A stretch of 64,000 nucleotides of DNA from Gautieria morchelliformis (taxonomy: Eukaryota > Basidiomycota > Agaricomycetes > Gomphales > Gomphaceae), in contig WHVA01000098.1 of assembly GCA_015179125.1 (NCBI GenBank), positions 1 to 64,000 on the forward strand, given 5' to 3'. Of the stretch, positions 40,476-53,852 are shown piece after piece (within the stretch, counting starts at the first letter, position 1; each line of letters starts with the position of its first letter). Both the position numbers and the translations under genes were made by a program. The notes beneath the pieces are model-generated. The model made no database searches and was not told where the DNA came from. It saw nothing but the letters and a program-made list of their open reading frames with translations.

Positions 40476-41869
40476 ATGACCTGGCAACCGCTCAAGAACG
40501 TTCTTGTCATCGGGGGGTCTTATGTCGGCTCACGGGCAGCTGCAGAGCTCGCATTGGCGCTGCCGTCGTCTCATCGCGTCCTCCTCCTCGAGCCACACTC
40601 CCATTTCCAACATCTCTTTACCTTCCCCAGGTTCGCGGTGGTGAAAGGGCACGAACACAAGGCGTTCATACCCTTTGATAACTTTTTCCAGACGGAAGGC
40701 GTGGCGCCAGAGAAAGGCAAGATGGTGCGAGCCCGCGTGGATCAGCTCTTGAAGGACAAGGCGATGCTCGATCGAGAGGTGGAGGGGGCGACGGAAATCC
40801 CGTACGACTATGCTGTGGTGGCCACTGGAACACAGCTTCCACCTCCCGGGACGCTGAGAGTCGAAGGTACGTATTATAGTCGTGAATTTCTCGAACACTC
40901 TCTAACCGTTCTGTAACAGGCAAAGTCGAAGGAGTAGAATACTTCCGCCAGCATCAAAAGCGGGTCGAAAGCGCGCAGCGTATTGTAATCTTGGGCGGCG
41001 GAGCTGTCGGCGTTCGTACGTCTGGTCTTCGTCAGGGTTGTCTCCCAGTATCGTGCTGCTGATCTTACATGTTCCAGAAATTGCGACTGACATCAAAGAA
41101 ACATATCCGAGCAAGCGGGTGGTGCTGGTACACAGCCGTTTGCAGCTTCTCAACCGTTTCCACAATGGACTGCACGAAGTTGTCAGAAAACGTTGCGAAG
41201 AGCTCGGGATTGAGCTGGTGCTAGGCGACAGAGCAGTCATCCCCTCAAAAGGCTTCCCTATCGAAGAGGGTCCCTTTGAGGTAGAACTGCAAAGTGGGAA
41301 GCATTTGAGTGCCGATTTTGCTGTGCGTGCTTGTCTTTGGATCACCCACAGCACTAACTCTGAGGCGCGAACAGATTATATCTATTGGTCAGACACCTCA
41401 ATCGTCGCTCATATCGAGACTTTCTCCGGGCTCTATAACATCCAACGGTTTCATCTCCGTGCGTCCGACACTACAGATCGCGGATGACAGCACGCCGAAC
41501 CTCTTCACGCTGGGAGATATCGCGGAAACTGGCGCAAACAAGGCGGCGAGGCCCGGAATGGTACAAGCCAAAATCGTCGCGCGCAATATTGTGCGCCTCA
41601 TCGAGGGAAAGGGCGAAGAGCTCGAAACATACAAGTTCGACCCTCCGGAGATACATTTGACCCTCGGCATGGTGAGTGGCCGGTGATAGGGTAGAATCTC
41701 ACTGACATTGGGTACTACACTTCTCCAGAAGAAAAATGTGATTTTTGCGAATCCGAGGCATGACGCGGAGGGCCCCTGGTGTGAGGAAAAGGACAACGGG
41801 ATGTTGGATATGGGCGTAGTGCGCAAATGGCGGGCGATGGGGGCGCCGATGCACGACCTTCACGCATGA
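40476..41869 (+). CDS. AIF-like FAD-dependent oxidoreductase
   Basis: Five exons (40476-40866, 40920-41015, 41078-41322, 41375-41671, 41729-41869) give 389 residues. An N-terminal FAD-binding Rossmann motif NVLVIGGSYVGSRAAAELA is followed by LLEPHSHFQHLFTFPR and YDYAVVATGTQLPPPG. The second, NAD(P)H-binding, Rossmann motif is RIVILGGGAVGVQIATDIK at about residues 150-170. The C-terminal FAD contact reads PNLFTLGDIAETGANKAARP. The family is the AIF/AMID (AIFM2, FSP1) and fungal Aif1 group of pyridine nucleotide-disulphide oxidoreductases. The length fits the short AMID-type members, which lack a mitochondrial presequence. The physiological electron acceptor cannot be told from sequence. Confidence 0.85.
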
Positions 41870-42462
41870 CGACTTTACCCTGTGCAGACCAATAAGATAC
41901 CTGCGTAATAAGACAAATGCCGACGTGGCTCCTGGTTGAAGTGGCGCTGAAGCAGCGCTGATGGGCGGCTGTTCCGCAAAGCTTGTACAGGAATTTGCAA
42001 AGTTTATGTCATGTCCTATTACTAGTTCTTCCAGCAAGTTCTCTGACTCGTAAATAGTCCTTCGATGTCTGTTGAAATGTGGTAAAATCACAGAATATAG
42101 TATGAAGGGCCGATACAAATGTGGGAACCCGAACATCTTACGCTGGCTACAAGCTGCATACCTACACAGCTGCGGGCGCAAGATGGCAGCTCCGTGATAG
42201 GTTCATCAGCAACTGTACTTGTAACTGATGTCGGTCCAACGCTCAGCCTGAGGGTTATGTCCAAAAGCGGTGGTTTAGTTATAGTTTATTTGGCAGAGAT
42301 TTAATATTCTTACGTAACCTTGCCCAGTTTTAGTTTCCTCTCTCCGCCTCCATCCCTGTACCATTAACGTTTCACAGTCCCTTCCACCATTTATCCTACG
42401 CTACCATCCACTCCCTATCCTCCACCCGACACGCCTCAAGTTACTCACCTCTGAGCATTAAA
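41870..42462. other. intergenic region
   Basis: 593 bp between two plus-strand genes. A pyrimidine-rich stretch (about 42330-42440) lies just before the next start codon, a common feature of fungal core promoters. No genes or repeats are seen. Confidence 0.5.
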
Positions 42463-43483
42463 ATGGCCGCCCAACTCACCCCGCTCTCTGCATCAGTTAC
42501 TCGTATCTTGTCCTTGTCGGGCTTTCCCTCAGAGTTGAAGACTAGGGATATTCAAGTGAGGCCCTCTATCACATGTGCCATCTAATCTGACCTCTTCCAT
42601 GTTGACCTCTTCCATGTTAACTAGGCCGCTTTTGGCGACTGGGAAAACGTGAACGGCGGGTTTAAGATAAAGTGGCGAGACGACACAAGCCTCTTGATTG
42701 TGTTCGCAGATGCCATCACAGGTGATCACCCCATCCAAGTGTCCATCTACAACTCTGTTCTGACTGGCCCTGCTGTGTGCCGCAGCCAAACGGGCATATC
42801 TGCAGACTCTCGCATCACCCCCCACCGTCTTTAGCTCGCCCACGTCCTCAAAGTCCGCCACCATCAAACCTTACGACGGAGCCGATGCCCAGGCGGTCAT
42901 CCAAGCTGTCAATGCGCGCACCCACGGCCACAATGGGTCGCGCGGGCATCACTCTCGCTCCTCGGTGTCCTCCGCGTCCATTAACGGCGTCCCGCCCGCC
43001 AGCCGCAAGGGCGCCGCCAACGGCGCTCTATCCAACTCGTCCTCCCTTAATGGTCTTGTCAGCATTCCCGACGACCAGCCCCTATCCTTGCAGCGCGATC
43101 CCTCTCCCACTTTACCGAACATCCCCGCCCACCCTACTCTCAATGCCCTTATAAACTCCTCTCTGTCACCGGTCGAACCTGGCGCCGTCACGCTCCCGCC
43201 GCCGGGTTCCTCCGCCATTCCGATCGTTTCGCCCTCGAATAATATTGGACCCAGGTCTGTGAACGACGCCGTCGCCGCCGCCGTCGAGACGCAAGGCACG
43301 CCCCCGAGGATAGGCGACCCCGGACGCAGGATGGTGGGGCATGCTCTTGGTATCAGACACCCTGGTCTCTCGCCCAACCGCGCGCCGAGCCCAACCGCCA
43401 GCCCTGTGACCAGTGGTGGGGCGGATCAGGCGATGCGAGAGGTGCAGCGTGCCATGGGGGGCTTGACCGTCTCAGCTGAGTGA
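42463..43483 (+). CDS. R3HCC1-like protein with RRM-like domain
   Basis: Three exons (42463-42555, 42625-42721, 42786-43483) give 295 residues. The N-terminal 80 residues, LSLSGFPSELKTRDIQ, FGDWENVNGGFKIKWRDDTS, LLIVFADAITAKRAYLQTL, match the C-terminal RRM-like domain of R3H and coiled-coil proteins (R3HCC1/R3HCC1L), where the FKIKW.DDT..L.VF pattern is the signature. The remainder is Ser/Pro/Ala-rich and probably disordered, with a short conserved-looking helix at the end (ADQAMREVQRAMGGLTV). A role in RNA binding is inferred from the animal relatives; none is proven for the fungal form. Confidence 0.7.
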
Positions 43484-43917
43484 ACGCTGGCAGCTCTCCC
43501 AGATAATGCATCGTGCACGATGAACGAATATCTCGCTGACGGTTTTGAATTTGTCTTTGATCCTTCCTCTCCCCTCCTTTGGTCTTCGCGTATGCGCGTA
43601 GCGGTGTCTTTCATCATGATTTTCTTTCCACCGTTGTATCATCTCTGCGCATGTTTTATATTTGATTGCTCGTAGTCGAGGTGAAGCAGAATATTTTTTT
43701 TGAATGATCTAAATTGCATACAATTGCTTGCAAGGGGAGTGGTCCGAGGGGCATACTTAGTATATAATATCACCGGACAGGATGTGGATCGGGTCACAGT
43801 ATGAATAAGAGGCAAATTTCACTATCCCGAAAAATAATGCAGTTAAATTTAATTTAATGGTAATCAACTCTTCGGTATCGTGGTCTCTGCGTGACGTAAT
43901 CAACGTGACAAGTAAAC
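43484..43917. other. intergenic region
   Basis: 434 bp between the R3HCC1-like stop and LTV1 start. The AT-rich interval 43680-43860 may hold both a 3' end and the LTV1 promoter. No features beyond this. Confidence 0.45.
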
Positions 43918-45867
43918 ATGCCTTCAAAATCCATATTTCGTGGACCCGATGCTCTCCATTTCCAGCTGGTGCACAGATCACAGCGTGACCCTCTTATACA
44001 TGACCCCGAGGCCAGCCAGCAGGTCTTGAAGCCTTTCCATCGTGAAAATGACATCAGGAAGGTCAGTGCGCTATACTGCCCTCGTCCGAGTTCATGAAAA
44101 ATTTACGGCCACTTGGCTTCACCAGGGAAAGTCGCGAGCCGACCTAGAGTCGCTTCTCACCCCCTCGGAACTGGCACATGATGCCGGGCGGGCAAATATT
44201 GGCGAGGCGAGCTTGTACGGTGTATATTACGATGACACCAACTACGACTACATGCAGCACCTGCGTGATCCCAACGTTGAGGAAGAAGGGGTGGAGACTA
44301 TCATGATTGAAGCTCCTTCCCGGGTATCCAAAGCAAAGACGAAGGAGAAAACGAGGGGTGGAATTGAATTACGCCTGCCCCCAGAAGTCCTCCCCTCGTC
44401 TTCAGAATTGGACAGATCCCAGGCGTACGATGCTCAGCAGGCTATACCCGACGCTATCGCCGGGTTTCAGCCGGATATGGACCCGCATCTGCGTCAGGTG
44501 CTGGAGGCACTCGAGGAGGACGCGTTCGTCGACGATAAGCTTGACGATGATTTCTTCGGCGATCTCGTGAGAGACGGGGAGCGCAGCGATGAGGAACAGC
44601 TTCCGTATGAATTCAGAGAGGAAGGAATCGACGAGGGGGACACGGGCGTACAGGACGATCGGAGAGACGACGCAGACCCTGAGCTGGTCGAGTCGTGGGA
44701 GACGCGGTTTGCCAGATTCAAAGACCAGCACAAGCATGGCCCTGGAGACGTTGATGCAAGCGAGGCGGATGGGTTCTCAGAATCCGCTGACACGGTCGGG
44801 AGACTACCCGTGATTGGGGGAAAGAAACGACGGCGGGGTGCTGCCTCGGCGTCATCTGGATTCAGCATGACTAGCTCTGCAGTATACCGTAATGAGGGTC
44901 TCTCGACTTTGGACGAGCGCTATGATCAAGTGAGCGTGAGCTATTGCCTGTTCAATATTTAGTGGCTTACAGGCCCCATTCAGATCGAAAAAGATTACGA
45001 AGACGAGGAGGATGACATGCCAGATGATTATGAAGACAGCGACGAAGACGACGAAGCGCCGGACCTTTTGGCCGCACGGGACGACTTTGAAGCTGTAATG
45101 GATGACTTTCTTGAAAATTACGAACTTGTCGGCAAGCGCATGCGGCCTGTTCTTTCCGGAGACACTGCGGCCCAGAAGTTGGACACGATACGGCGTGCCC
45201 TGGGCGGCATGCGTGTCAACCCGGGTATTGGGGACGACGCGGACGACGACGAAGATATACCGATGCCTCATGACGTTGACGAGAAGAAGGACCGCTGGGA
45301 TTGCGAGACCATTCTCAGTGCGTTGTATGTATATTATTGAGACGAGTCTGACGTGTGCTGCGGTCGTGCATGCCACTTCAGGTACATACTCGAACCTGGA
45401 GAATCACCCACGGTTGATTCGAGCAAAGGAAGGTAGACCAGTACCCAGCATTCGATTGCATCCTCGCACAGGTATCCCGAGCACCGAGGTGTCGCATGAG
45501 CAGACTCGGGCGGAGAGGACAGACGACGACAGAAATGAGGATGAGGATGAGGATGATCGCAGTTCGTTGTTATAACACTCCTTTCCATTGACCTTGACAT
45601 TTAGCATTCCTTGCAGTGGTACAGGCAACTGTTTCCCGGCCGCGCAATGAATCTAAAGAGGAGAAAAAGGCACGGAAGCAAGCCGTCAAGCAAGAACGGC
45701 AGGTAAGCACATCGTCCTGTTCCTACTTGCCGTTTGCGCACTGAGGACGGCATATGCAGGTACGACGCTTGGAGAAGAAAGCGAATAGACAGCAATACGC
45801 TACTGAGCGTAAGCGTCAAGTAGTAGTACTTGCAAACAAAACACCTAGTGGAACAAAAAAACTTTGA
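43918..45867 (+). CDS. LTV1: ribosome biogenesis factor LTV1
   Basis: Six exons (43918-44061, 44126-44929, 44984-45317, 45382-45561, 45605-45702, 45760-45867) give 555 residues. It begins MPSKSIFRGPDALHFQLVHR SQRDPLIHD, then YGVYYDDTNYDYMQHLRDP, the LTV1 N-terminal signature. The middle has acidic tracts (EEDDMPDDYEDSDEDDEAPD). Near the C-terminus is CETILSTYSNLENHPRLI, followed by a basic coiled stretch KEEKKARKQAVKQERQVRRL. LTV1 is needed for 40S subunit assembly and export, with casein-kinase-driven release of the factor. It is convergent with FAB1 with only 217 bp between stops. Confidence 0.93.
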
Positions 45868-46084
45868 GGAATATGTTAATACATTGCATCAAGCAATTAA
45901 TCGGAATTTAGCAACGGGAGTGGTAGATGACTGGACGGGAATGTATGGCAGACACTGGGAACAGATGCAAATATGAGAGCGGTGCAAATAATGGTACAAT
46001 GCAGAGGTTTAGCCCGAAACGGATTGAGAAACAGGGTATAGGAATAGGAAGCTGTACATGTAACGTTGGGCCATCGCAACCCAT
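45868..46084. other. convergent intergenic spacer
   Basis: 217 bp between the LTV1 and FAB1 stops. It must contain both polyadenylation regions. No repeat is seen. Confidence 0.5.
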
Positions 46085-49000
46085 TCAGCAATCAGGCCAC
46101 AGGTCGAGCAAGCTATCCCTTTCTTCGTTGTGCTGATCTTCTTGCTTCATCCACCGATCAGGGATCTGACATCAGAAGAGTCAAAACCTGCAGGGTACCA
46201 TTAGTGTGTGAGACATACCAAAGGAAAGTAACGCTCCATGGCACTGCGAAAACGCGCTTTATACTGCTTTGGAGTCACAATCGTCGGTTCACCTTTGTGC
46301 GCTCCGCCGCCGAGGAATGAGGCGTCTTTCACCCAACTCTCTAGTTTCTTGTCCCAAGTGTAGGTGCGTATATAATCTAAAGACTTGGTTCGCTTTTGCT
46401 AGACATGGGATAGAATGACACACACCGACAATGCCCATTACCAACTCATTTTTCAGGCTATCGACGCCAACAACTAACGAGTAGTCCATGACATTCAAGT
46501 CTGCAAGAAACTTGCTGTCATTCCACAAGGCTCCGCGCAAAATGCGTTTAGAGTGTTCGCGAACGTATAGAGGACTGATATGTGCAGCTTGTGACGTATA
46601 TTAGTAAAGCAAATACTGGTCGATCGCCCCGACGTACTCTGCACCAAGTTTTCGTCCAGTAAAACCTCATTTTCACGACCAGTGGCGTGAACATGCCGGT
46701 TTCGCGTTGATCCTTTGAGGTCGTAGATCTGAGGAAAAGTGAGTGAGTGAATACCAGGCTTGTCGTAGGCCGGGCTGACCTTGGTAAACCTGCGATCATA
46801 AAACAGGTTCTCCATAACCAGGAAGACCGTGCTTGGCGTCTTATTCTTAACTCCAAGTTTTACGTCCCGAGGTTTAAAACTGATGCGGAAACATCCAAAG
46901 ATCTTGGCGAGAAGGGTGGAACGCTGACTTCTTGTAAATAAACGCAACCTAGTTATACACAGAAGACTTACACCAGCCGAAATAGTGGACGCCATGTACT
47001 CGAAATACGCGGGTGCAAAGGTGGCCATTGCAGACAATTCGGCCTTGGATAATTCCTTTGCAATAAAGCGATCGTCTGAGGACATGATCAGCCCGAGTAC
47101 AAAGATGATGTATGGTCCCATTGACCTCGGGTTTTCAAAAATGAAGATCCAGATTTGCCTCCGCTGGCGTTCCATTTGACACACCGGGCCAACGACTCAA
47201 TAATGCTTTTCTCGCATTCGCAAATGCGTCTCAGAGCGTGGAACTGTTCCGGGAACATGGTCACGCATGTGATAATAAGGTCGTCGAAAGCAAAATCGAA
47301 TGCTGGGAATCTTAAGTAAGAGGATTCAAGAGAATGCTGCAATTCACTCACACCACACATGCTCGGAGCCAGACGATTGCTTGAGAATCTGGGACGCATC
47401 GACTTCATCCTCTACGTGATCCATATCGACAACACCCCACGATGACGTAGACTCTGCGGTGGAACGATCGTCTGGCATAAAAGTCTCAGCAGTTTCACTG
47501 AACACCTTCGTCTTACGCCTTGCCAGTCTCGCTGCCTTTTGCCGCTCTCGATAGTCTTTACAACTATGCATGATCTCAGAGTAAGATAACGGCTTATGCT
47601 GGACAAAGGAACCATACCTAAGTGCAACAGCGATAATTGAGGTAGGCTCGTCCGTTCGCAACGCGATTGGAGAGTCACGATGAATGTGAACTGGATCCGC
47701 TAAGGTGTCCTCATAAGGACTGGAAGTTATTGCAGGCTGCAGTTGTTGAGACCAAAGACCCGATATCGCATTCATAAACGAGATACGTTCGTGAATGGTC
47801 GGACCCCGCCCTTCGGGTGGTGTCAAAGCTGGAGAATTTACAGGCAACGTTGGAAGGCTGGGTGAAGGCGGTACGGATGCGGAGGGGCTCTGTCCTACGG
47901 AACCGGACGATGGCGTGATGGACCCAGGGTGGCGTGAAGGAACCACAAGCACTTGGCCTTGAACAGAACCATCGGGTTGTTGGGGACTTGACTTGCCCGG
48001 GCTGCTCACTTCAGGTTCAACCGCAGGTTCTGGGTGGGATATTGGGCCAGGTGGCGGGACTTGCAGCTCCTCCTCCTCGTCGTCATCTTCGTCGTCAGCA
48101 TCGCTGGATGAATCACTGCTCTCTGTTTCATTCCCTATGACATCCTGGATGCTGTCAAAAACCTGAACCTTAGGACGAGCTGAAGCCACCGGTCGTGCTC
48201 GTCTCCCTCGAATGACGGCATAACGGCGATTGGCGCGTTCGGAGTCTTTCGAGATACGTTCGAAGTGACGAGCTATGTTGGAAACTTTGCCACCAGTGTT
48301 GCTGACGGACCGACGGAAAGTAGGCTTCCCATGTGCCGAAGCATTCGGGCGCACAGATGACTTGTCGCGAGAAGGAAGCCTCGCTGGCTTACCTTTTGTT
48401 GCTTTACCTCCGGTATCAGAGATTGCAGATGACTGTGTTTTGGAAGCTATCCCGTTGGTACGTTGCCGCTTCTCAGGAGACGCCTGCCTTGAGTGTGACC
48501 TAGACTCGACGGAGATCGGAGTAATAGGACCCGGAATACGACTGCCATGAGGCAGGTTTGACCCTTGCCGGCGACTGACATGTGTTAAGTACTTGGGAGC
48601 AACATTAGCTGCATAACTTTGTTCGAAATCAGACAACAGTGGTTGCCTTCCACCCGTCTTTTTGCTACGAGTCCGACGTATCCGTGCAGCGCTAGCTTCC
48701 TGCCTGGCTTCGGGCACGGGAGACGAAGGATGCATGGCATCTGAAGGACTATCTTGGTAACGCTGAACCAATTCAGCCACGCTTACTCGCGTTCCTGATC
48801 TCTGGGGAAGCTTTGATGGTTGGGTACGGCCGGGAGTCTTTATAGAATGTGTGGAATATTGGTAAGAAGACTACACTCGTTATTATGTGGTACTCACCTG
48901 TGACATCAGATGACGCGCGCCGATTGTGGAGTCGCTTTCTACGTCCGACTTCTCCGACTTCTGCAGCTTCGCTAGTACTGGACTCCTTGGCGAACTCTGC

Positions 49001-52000
49001 GAAGCCGTGGGCTCCGGAGGTGACGGTTGGGGGGGCGCCGGCAACACATTCTCCGACTCAGATTGTGACGTCGGTCCACTTGTTCGACGCTGCTCTTCGG
49101 ATGCAGAATCATTCTCAGATGCTGAGGACTGCGTGAGAGAGCTCGACGTATCCACACGACGTAAATAGTCTTCTTCGACTTCGGAGACATTCGTAGATGG
49201 AAGTCTATCAAGCGTGGCATAGGATGCATTCCGTCTGGGCCAAATATGGCGAACGGAACCAAACGGAGTGGCACGTCTCGGCTCCTTATACGTCAATTGA
49301 GAAAGTCTTGTTCTCGGAAGTGTGTCGATTTTAACCTGCCAATCTACCATGCGATCTTGCAGAAGCTGCCTGGCACGACCAAGCACGAGAGTGTCTGTAG
49401 CCGGAGACTCAGTGTAAATGCAGTGGATATCTCGTGCCAGCTGAATCCGGTGGCCTTCTGCCTCTCGAATATAACCTGTAGCCTTGGTGGACGACTCTGT
49501 ATCAGTATCTCCTAACTCAACAAGGAGGAACCTCAAGTCCTGAATCAACGCCGCGAACCACGTCGCACTCCTATCCAGCATTCGCTGGTAGTCGCTGTTC
49601 TTCAGCTCGAGTAAAGTTTCCGGTCGAACCCTGATGCGCCGTGGGGGAAATACGATTTCTTGTAGTACAACGGGTTCCGCCTGAAAGCGTACTGTCATAC
49701 CCTTATAAGCGAAATAACGAGCATGATCGAGATAAATGTTATGTGAGCAGCCCGCGCCCGGTACAATTAGCACATCCGCAGGATAGAAGTGGAGTTCGAG
49801 AAATTTGGCAAAAGAATACCTCAGCGTCTCGTCACTGACAGGAATGAATGGCGTAGCTTGACCACAGCGACGACATACACTCCATGTCGTAATCATGTCA
49901 TGTACAGGAGCATCCGATGCCTTGGCGTGAATCTTCCCACTCCATGGCTCAACAGCAGCAAGCAACTTGCTCTCGTTGTGCACATACAATCTGCAGTGTG
50001 CTGCAAGAGACTGCTCGCACACCGTGCATGGTGCCTTGGCATCTAGGGAGTGTGCTAGTCCTTCTGAGATGGACCGCTCAATGTAATTTCCTAGCGTGCA
50101 ATCGTTCTCGCCGTAAAATGTGAAGTAGGTAAGCTTTGGGGTGGTGCACGGCTTGCCGTGGTCTGAGTCGGCGAGGGGAGTGAGAAACTCGCGGACGGTT
50201 AGGGTCTGGTAATGCTCGATTACAAAGTCGTCCATGTTCTTCCGTAGGTACCATTCCCACACAGGACGATGTTCATCATGCTGGAACTGTGCAAGACTCA
50301 GGGAACTTTCCTTGGCAATGTCCGCAACGTCCTTTAATACGATCGGCTTCTCAGCGAGTGCAATGTCATCTTCGGCTTCGGCGCCTTCTATCGGCGGGAC
50401 CACAATCGAGGCAATTGAATCCCGCACAGACGCCAAGCCCGAATCAGCCACAGTGCGTGGAGTATCGAAGTAACTCCTTAGTGAGTCGTCCAAGTTGACA
50501 ACCGAAGTGTCGCCTGGAGTTGGCGTCTTTGGTAATTCGGGTGTTGTTGGTATTGTGCTCAGGTCTGGCTTTCCCCTGAGTGTCACCTCTCTGTCGTGAC
50601 GAGACGAAGTCGAACCCTTCTCCTCCTTTAGAATAACATCATCCTCCCACGCGCATCTAAGTTCCTGCAGGAGGTCGTCAAGCTCTTTCATTCGCCGAAC
50701 TGGATAAGGTGGCGGGAAGCGCAAGGTCGCAGAAACTGAGATAAATGTCTGGAGATACGGCTCGACTGATTGCTGAATGCGGCGCGAAAGCCTTAACTGC
50801 TCAGCATCATCATGTGGAAGGTCATCTTCGCCTTCCACAGCCGATTCGGCCGAAATGTCTGGTACCATCGAGTCGACCTCCGCCATGGCGGGAGCTATCC
50901 AGCGCTGCTGGGGTGGAGAGAACAGAATAGGAGCGCTCGGACTGCCGTTCGCAAAATATGACAATGTTGGTGTGGAAAGTGTGCGCGGTCGCATTGGTGA
51001 AGATGCGGATCCGGGCGGAGCAGGCACTGCATCAGCAGTAACCGGCGGCAGGGTAATAACTGAGTCTTTCCACAAATGAGTTTCCATTTTGAGATGACGC
51101 ACGACGAAAGCCAAAAAGCGTGTGACATTCTTGATACGTTTAAGTGTTGCAATGTCGCCGCCTCGCAGCACGATTGTACATCCCATGTCACGGCTGCATC
51201 CTTCAAAACGCATGTACGTCTTGCGCTGGCCAGGGATAAGGGCGTGATCAAACGTCTGTAATCGGTACTGCGCACAGTGCCCGAGACGTGGTTCTACCGC
51301 AAGCTTATCCATGGACGAGAAGACATCGGCTTGGGTCATGCGCGCGACAAACTGAATCGCAGAGGGTTTAACGGTCCGCGAAACCGCAATATTGTGCTCG
51401 AGTAGTGATTCGAGGGCGATACGGCTGACAGATTTTTCAACCAGGACCACATGTGGCCGCAAGGCGGCGACCCTACCCACCAGGTTGGTAAGGTACTGCT
51501 TCTCCTGATTGACCAGGGGATCAAGGTGCATGTATTGGCCTTCGACGCGATGGAATTCAAAAGGGAACGTCACGAGCATGACACGAGGGTTGCGCACTGT
51601 GCGCGACATCTGCTTGTGCGCAACATTCTTAGTTATGACCGCGCCATCCACGTACTCCGAGTCACGCGGCGCACCGCCAGGTATCTTTTTGATCTTCACA
51701 TGCTGCCGAACGTCCATCGAGGAAGATGTGGAGGTGAAGGTAAGATCACGTGCGATTTGGAGCGCAAGCTTCAGAAGAGTCTCTTCCCATTCTTTAAGGT
51801 TTGGCACGCCTTCTTTCGTCAGCATCTGGCGAAGCATCACGCGAAGGTGAAACATGGAGATGGCGTTTAGTTCTTGCGCGTATCTGTATAAATTTATCAG
51901 TGTCGACCGATATGAGTGATCTGACAGTCAAATTACGCGGTACTCTCACGCCTTGTGCGCCAGCCAGGTTCTGGTCCTCCGATCCATTCAAGTCTACTCT

Positions 52001-53322
52001 GTACCCTACTCCTCAAAAAGGGTGCCGCTATCTCCGTCTCAGCAAATGAGTTTACCCGTGAGGTCCGCATACTCATCGGCCTTGATGTGTCCACAGAAAA
52101 CGGACCGTCAGAGGCAGATCCCGGGAACTGGATAGTAGACTGCCCAACGCCCTCACTGGCAGGAAATTGGATAGTACTTTGGGGTTCCGCTGTTTGGGTA
52201 TCAAGTGGGGCGTCAAGTTCAACAACATCTCGCTCTTCGTCTGCGACGTTGCGGCGAAACGGGGCAGGAAGATCCCACTCAGTTCCAGGTGTCAGAGGGC
52301 GAGAACGTGATGACCCTGAGCCGTCGTCCGACACTTGACAACGCGTCTCCGCTATTGAAAAAAGACTATATGGTTCATCAGTACGATAAAACAGTTGCGA
52401 AGCTGCAAAAGGACTCTGTGGCAGAGCTGCATGGGATGTCATGGTGGACATCACCGAGCGGTGGTCATCGTCATCCTCATGGTCTGCACCCCCTTTTTCA
52501 AGCTTCTCTAGACATAAGTTACAAACGCGAACCATGCCGTCTTGACCAAACCTTGACCCTTTGAGGATGTTGGAAGCGCAGCGAGAACAAAAAATTTGAC
52601 CACAAATACGACAATGGTGTTTTCTGCGCCACGTCGTGAAGACACTTTTACAATCATAACACTCTTTGGCATTTTGATCGTCCATCCAGTAATCGCGTGA
52701 GAGACCTGGTATTTCCTCAGCCTGAGACCTAGCACTGGTTGCGGAGCTACGCACCTTCTCCACGAATGCGTCGGATAATCTTTGAAACAGACGCCGTGCG
52801 TCTCAAGTTCCCGCTTCCGCTAGTCCGTATGCTCCTGGCATCGTCTGCTATGGGAAACCCAGGAATCGCCGTTCCAAACAACGCCTCATTTGATTCTGTT
52901 GGGGAATAGAATAAGCCGCCGCGAGATGGTGGACGATCGTACTCTGTATTATAGGATGGTGCCTCTGATACAACGGGTGTTAAGAAAACAAGAGGCGGTG
53001 CGGGGTTGCTAGGAACGATGGCCAACGAGTTCGGGCGCTCAGGTTGTGATCGCGAGGATTGAGCGATAGGTGAAGTGGCATCCTTGGCTGCTGGAGGGTT
53101 TGGTTGGGTGCTAGGGGTGCTATTTGCGACGGCAGACGTCAAAGGAGCAGCAAGGGTATTCTTTACTTTTGAGAACAACGACGTGACGATGGCGTAGGAT
53201 GACTGATCATGCTCGTCTTCCTCTGAGAATGGATTAAATGAGGTAAGGATGGCCACTTCATCGACCGTCTTGACACTACGTTGGCGGGGAATCACAGTCG
53301 TTGTTGACTGCCCAGCATCCAT
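46085..53322 (-). CDS. FAB1: phosphatidylinositol 3-phosphate 5-kinase FAB1
   Basis: Eleven exons in phase (53322-52755, 52705-51952, 51883-48898, 48837-47352, 47302-47126, 47075-46972, 46923-46780, 46728-46638, 46587-46426, 46376-46219, 46165-46085) give 2,236 residues. A FYVE finger at about 200-265 ([26 protein letters not shown]) binds PI3P. A Cpn60/TCP1-like domain follows at about 480-720 ([17 protein letters not shown]), then a Cys-rich region near 1050-1120 (CTVCEQ, CRRCG) and long disordered stretches. The kinase domain from about 1930 has [46 protein letters not shown] and the activation loop [18 protein letters not shown]. The enzyme makes PI(3,5)P2 on vacuole and endosome membranes. 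The second intron (51884-51951) needs a GC donor. Confidence 0.93.
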
Positions 53323-53852
53323 TATTATTGGTCGCAGTACAGTCGTTTGTCAACGGCGGGCATGAGAAGAGCTGAATATGGGGATGGAAAGTCAGTGGAA
53401 GTCAGCCTTCCTAAGAACTGATCATGCTTCATAGTGCGACACGCACAACTTGGAAATGGTAGGTGCCGTCCACACTGGCGTAGTCGAGCTACTTATAACT
53501 GCGAACCTGGAACTTCGAAGAATTACTAAATTAGACTCCGCTCAGTCACGTGATCAATAATATTCTGAGAAGCCTACTGTTTTGGGATTAATTAGTACCA
53601 AGCTTTGGAGTTGTGTTTGTAGCCTTCTAGCCGTAAGTATCTAACGCTTCAATGACAGTGCACGACCACCTCCAAATCCACGTTGCATAAGGCTGATGCG
53701 GGGTAAGTTGGTCAACTGTCCTATTGATCAATTTGATATCTTGGATGCAATATTGGAGATATATCATGCAGCTGTGCGCATTGGGCGGACATATTACAAA
53801 CTTATCTAGGTGTGGAGATCCTGCGGCCCATGCGACCACTCCAGGTGTCTTC
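53323..53852. promoter_or_regulatory. FAB1 5' flank / esterase 3' flank
   Basis: 530 bp between the FAB1 start and the esterase stop. A CACGTGA-type word occurs at about 53545 (TCACGTGATC). No gene is seen. Confidence 0.4.
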
